Source: Scatophagus argus (taxonomy: Eukaryota; Chordata; Actinopteri; Scatophagidae). Taken from it: a stretch of 64,000 nt of DNA. A program made the translations under genes and the position numbers. Of the stretch, positions 60,801-64,000 are shown one piece after another (within the stretch, counting starts at the first letter, position 1; each line of letters opens with the position of its first letter). The stretch is taken from positions 7,721,774 through 7,785,773 of the forward strand of contig NC_058513.1 in NCBI RefSeq assembly GCF_020382885.2. The letters run 5' to 3'. The notes below the pieces were generated by a model. That model was given only the letters and a program-made list of their open reading frames with translations, was not told the DNA's origin and made no database searches.

Positions 60801-61911
60801 ACAGTACTGAGGTGAAATAAAATCTAAGTAAAGGATGCTCTAAGTCACTGGCTTTACGATTGTTAGTTTCCATCGAGGATATAGTGCAGAATCACTGTGA
60901 TACCACAATTGGCTATGCTGTTTTAATAGAGTGAAGTCAAAGTATGGCCAGTTATCGGGTCAGATCATGTCTTTACATCATCCGAGGAGGTGACTGGTGA
61001 GCCCTGTGACATGATTACACAATTTCTTATCTCTCTTAAACAACACAGCCATATTATAGGTTCCATTAAAATCTGCTAATTACCCCCAAAGAAGCTTGCC
61101 TTATCTTATCATGGCTGGAGTTGAAAAGAACAATGATGACAGACAGATAAGAAGGCACAGTGGGCTGTTTGGCCACCTGGTTAGTTTTACAGTCGGAGGC
61201 ATAAGAGTTGTTTACGTAAGGCGTCACACCTGTAAATGAAGAAGTCAGTGAGTTCTGCTGTCTGACTGTTATATTTCATCCTCTAATCCCTAAACAAGGT
61301 ACAGTGAACACCTACTGTGCTGTAGATGTATGTAGGTGATGACACAGGAACTTATGTCTGTAAAATGCTTTCAGTAATTTTGGTGTGACTTCAGAAAATG
61401 CCACACTTTGCTATTACTGTTAGATGCTAATTATTAACATGTAATATTGTATGTTAACCGGTTCAATGAAGCATGAACTCACATAAGACACTAAAAACAA
61501 GGCCCGTTTTCCTGTTTTCAACTAATAATTTTAAACTTTGTTTTGTTATACAACAGCCTGAAGTTGGGTTACTAAAACTGACTAGTTTAACGTGCAGCAG
61601 GAACTGAAGATCAACACAGTGGCCTATTTCACTTTTAGCTGGTAGGGACAAATCTACAAGTTAGTTGGCCTATAGTTTCATTTTGGACCCGCACACACTG
61701 CCTGATTGTTGGCACCATTACTAAGTAACATAAAACAATCCAGAGAACGTATGTGCGACTGAAAACAATTATGCAACAGTCAGGTGCATCAAGGAGATTG
61801 AGTTCATGCTGGGCCCAGCCCGCACGTCGCTTACGTGGTGTCCTGGTTAAACGAGGCACAGATGAAGCCTCGTTGCGCTTCGGGGTCGTTCGGTGCGTCC
61901 CGAGACTCCAT
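54836..61911 (-). CDS. wipi1: WD repeat domain phosphoinositide-interacting protein 1
   Basis: Twelve minus-strand exons: 61835-61911, 59814-59896, 59169-59338, 58939-59035, 58012-58109, 57781-57873, 57615-57685, 57001-57108, 56443-56607, 56232-56339, 55582-55721, 54836-54957. All phases join, giving 443 residues (human 446). The protein is a seven-bladed beta-propeller of the PROPPIN family. The phosphoinositide-binding FRRG is intact at residues 224-227 ([18 protein letters not shown]). Other matches are [17 protein letters not shown] and [16 protein letters not shown]. The tail ends [24 protein letters not shown]1 binds PI3P and PI(3,5)P2 on forming autophagosomes and endosomes. The first exon was found by splice phase; its Kozak context is CGAATGG. 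Confidence 0.96.
60160..60394 (+). mobile_element. Fish SINE-like repeat in wipi1 intron 1
   Basis: The end of the segment (tctaaatcccactgaggcat, then gtgatttggggctttataaa and actgacttgacc) is a well-known conserved repeat end in teleosts. It is related to the inverted copy at 49351-49485. The left limit is uncertain. Confidence 0.5.
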
Positions 61912-63250
61912 TCGAGCTGCCAAATCCCTTCTCCTCTAGCTGGTTGAGGTCGGAGGCCTTTGGGCTCGGGTCGATCCCCGCCGGAACCCGCTTCCCCTCC
62001 TCTGCTCCCCGACTCCAAACGCCACGCTCACACTCTTCAGGGAGAGCAATGTCCGGGCAGGCTGGCTCAAGTGGCATACATCACACACCGAGTGACCTAT
62101 CCCGAAACTGAACAGGATAACAATAACACCTCCTTAACAAGCCGTTTCACTCCTCCGACACTGTTGTTATTGCGTTATTAACTTTCAACATCCACACAGC
62201 AAAACAAAAACAGCTGATGGGTGTATGCGTCACTCAGGGGTGCATCATGATTGGCTGGCTGCAATATGTCAAGCGTTCTGCTCCGGGGTTTCTATTGGTC
62301 GAGCTGTTTAAAGCTTCTGATTCATTTGATACCATAGATGTCAAATCAAATAAGAGCCGCCTATTGAGATGAAATAAAGGTTGATTGGCCAATTATACTT
62401 CGCGTCCTGTCACGAGGAATTGTTTTGATGATTTCATTGGATAAAAGACACGTCAAGCTTTTTTTTTAACTGCCCGCCTAACTCTGGAAGAGAATTTAAA
62501 CTGCTTAACGAAGCTACTTTGATTATAACTAATCATTTTTAGATAAGAATATTGTCTTTTTGTTTGTTTGTTTTTTGCTTAGGTTTACTTAAATAACTTC
62601 AAATATGTTATCGTTTGTTATTTTACGTGTATGTTTTCTAAAGTTATATTATAAAACCCACATGGAGACATTGTATACTGAAACTTTCCCCCCCTAAAGT
62701 GAAATATTTATTAACCTATAGACAAGGTTGTACTACAACTTGTAAGAAGCCTTTTCAGGGATATATTATATTTTCTCCGTACTACATTTATCTGACATCT
62801 GTTACACTATAAATGCATATTTTAGATACATACACACATGAAAAGTTTATTAAATGCGATGCTTTACTATAGATTAAACTAGCCAGATGAATATACAATT
62901 AAATTAGTTGTATTTTTATATTGATCAACATTTTTACATTTGGGTACTACTTTTCCACAAGTAAAGTATCTCAGTACAAGACTTACATAATTTAAATAAA
63001 TACGTTTTTAGAGAAAACTTTGTACTTTTCTGAGAATTTATCTAGGGAGCCCACATCTGACTTTTCAGTTTCCTCAAAGATATCCGTTCCCAGTGTCCCT
63101 GAAAGTATACCCTCATGTCGAAAATTCGACAGAGGTTCATGTACACTGTAGTAGAGCTTTTACACTAAATAAAAAACACACAGAGTTTCCCGTTATTAGG
63201 CTTATTTTCAATAGAGATATAAATCGATTTTTTTCATCTCTAAACCATTT
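61912..63250. promoter_or_regulatory. Divergent intergenic region between wipi1 (-) and the probable prkar1a (+)
   Basis: CpG-rich near 61912-62060 (wipi1 side), then AT-rich. Four ATTGG-type CCAAT boxes lie near 62250, 62294, 62384 and 62437, some palindromic (GATTGGCCAAT near 62382). No coding exon is seen. Confidence 0.5.
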
Positions 63251-63253
63251 CTT

Positions 63254-63496
63254 TGACGTCACGGTTTCCGTGCGGTCTCCTTTAAGGTTGCCATGGGTTA
63301 CCGGCTCACATGTCAGAACGAGGAGAATTGACGTCAGTGACGGCTGTTGATTGGTTCTCAGTCGTATCCGGTGGGGCAGCGGTCCAGGGCTCTGGAAAAA
63401 AATCGAAGCGAGGAGGATCTGTTAACGGAACGCTTTGAGAAATATCATCCATCCCGGGTCACTATCGAAGGGCTCGGCAGGAATTCACAGTTTCTT
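63254..63496 (+). promoter_or_regulatory. prkar1a: Promoter and probable noncoding first exon of prkar1a
   Basis: Two perfect CREs (TGACGTCA at 63254-63261 and 63329-63336) come before an exon-like stretch that ends at a good donor (TTTCTT|GTGAGT, edge 63496). The frame 63347-63547 does not match the N-terminus of PRKAR1A (MASGSTASSEEERSLRECEL, as I recall the human one), so coding exons must lie beyond the window. The name rests on gene order: PRKAR1A lies next to WIPI1, divergent from it, in human. PRKAR1A is the type I-alpha regulatory subunit of PKA. Confidence 0.45.
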
Positions 63497-64000
63497 GTGA
63501 GTATTTTGCGCTTTTTTCAGTTCATGGATTATATGACCTCGGGATAGGTGAAATTTGTTTCCTTCGTCTCTCGTTTGTTTATGATAGAACTCAAGATGGC
63601 GTCATTGGAGGAGATCTTTGCCTTTGCACGGAGCTACTCAGCTAGACATCAAACTAGACACATTCTCCAGAGAAACGTAGGCCAAAGATAGTCAAGCAGA
63701 AGTATAAAACCATTACTACTCATCTGTATTTAGAATTTACTGGTTTATCGTAATTTAGGCTTGTTAGTATTTCAGCATTAGCCTTCTTGCTGCAAGTTGC
63801 TCGGCTGCAGCCGTCAGCCTCCTCATGAAGCCTTCCTGACCTAGACGGCGTTACAGACAGGGCATTTGCTTCATACTGCATTTAAAGACGATATCATTTA
63901 CTCAATTTGTAGGCCATTATATGCGTTATTATTATGTATCATCCAGCATACTAGGTTGTCACTGGCTCCGCAAGGTCATTTGTATCGTACTGTTTTCTCT
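63497..64000 (+). other. Probable first intron of prkar1a, with a 31-codon open frame
   Basis: An ATG in good context (CAAGATGG) at 63596 opens a 31-codon frame (MASLEEIFAFARSYSARHQT and more) ending at 63691. It resembles no family I know, and the AAGATGGCG around the ATG is also a YY1-type motif. It may be an alternative first exon or chance. Nothing else is seen to the right edge. Confidence 0.3.

Noticed and set aside
61635-62018. 127-codon minus-strand frame over the first wipi1 exon
   Set aside because: Out of frame with the wipi1 reading [16 protein letters not shown], which joins exon 2 correctly and gives the family sequence SFNQDT-TSL.
1-64000. Retrovirus-like, LTR, Polinton or other capsid/envelope element; CRISPR array; tRNA or rRNA gene
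   Set aside because: I saw no reverse transcriptase, integrase, gag or envelope motifs, no long terminal repeats, no spaced direct-repeat array, and no tRNA fold other than the tRNA-derived head of the SINE at 22246-22555.

Overview
The window is vertebrate nuclear DNA, most likely from a percomorph teleost. The genes are split by short GT-AG introns, CA/TG microsatellites are dense, and tRNA-derived SINE, hAT MITE and Tc1-type relics of the kinds common in perciform fish sit between exons. Eight protein-coding genes could be rebuilt in full by joining exons with matching splice phase; every one gives an uninterrupted frame of the length usual for its family. A ninth gene seems to begin at the right edge. 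No bacterial features, CRISPR array, tRNA or rRNA gene, or retrovirus-like element was recognised.

Layout. 1-8300: microsatellite-rich DNA without a gene, holding a Tc1-like relic duplicated in inverted orientation around a TAGA repeat. 8560-26300 (+): slc38a10, an amino-acid transporter with a very long cytosolic tail. 26607-27343 (-): ndufaf8, a complex I assembly factor. 27757-32590 (+): tepsin, the AP-4 accessory protein. 33728-34934 (-): fam104a (vcf1), a VCP cofactor. 36264-38760 (+): amz2, a zinc metallopeptidase. 39193-44600 (-): slc16a6 (MCT7). 46122-53006 (+): arsg, a lysosomal sulfatase. 54836-61911 (-): wipi1, a PI3P-binding autophagy protein. From about 63250 (+): promoter and probable noncoding first exon of prkar1a, inferred mainly from gene order.

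The gene order matches parts of human chromosome 17q: SLC38A10-NDUFAF8-TEPSIN (17q25.3), FAM104A (17q25.1) and AMZ2/SLC16A6/ARSG/WIPI1/PRKAR1A (17q24.2), here joined in 64 kb. Neighbours alternate in strand, giving divergent promoter pairs (ndufaf8/tepsin, fam104a/amz2, slc16a6/arsg, wipi1/prkar1a) and convergent 3' ends (slc38a10/ndufaf8, tepsin/fam104a, amz2/slc16a6, arsg/wipi1). Several products serve membrane traffic and lysosomes (tepsin, arsg, wipi1, probably slc38a10), but nothing shows that they form one pathway.

The most notable observation is in slc38a10. Two adjacent homologous exons (12833-12957 and 13739-13863) have identical length (125 nt) and phase and both have good splice sites. 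Using both would shift the frame, so they look like a mutually exclusive exon pair that swaps a transporter segment of about 42 residues. The same gene has a 21-nt microexon, a GC-AG intron, a possible truncated isoform and a tandemly repeated charged helix in its tail.
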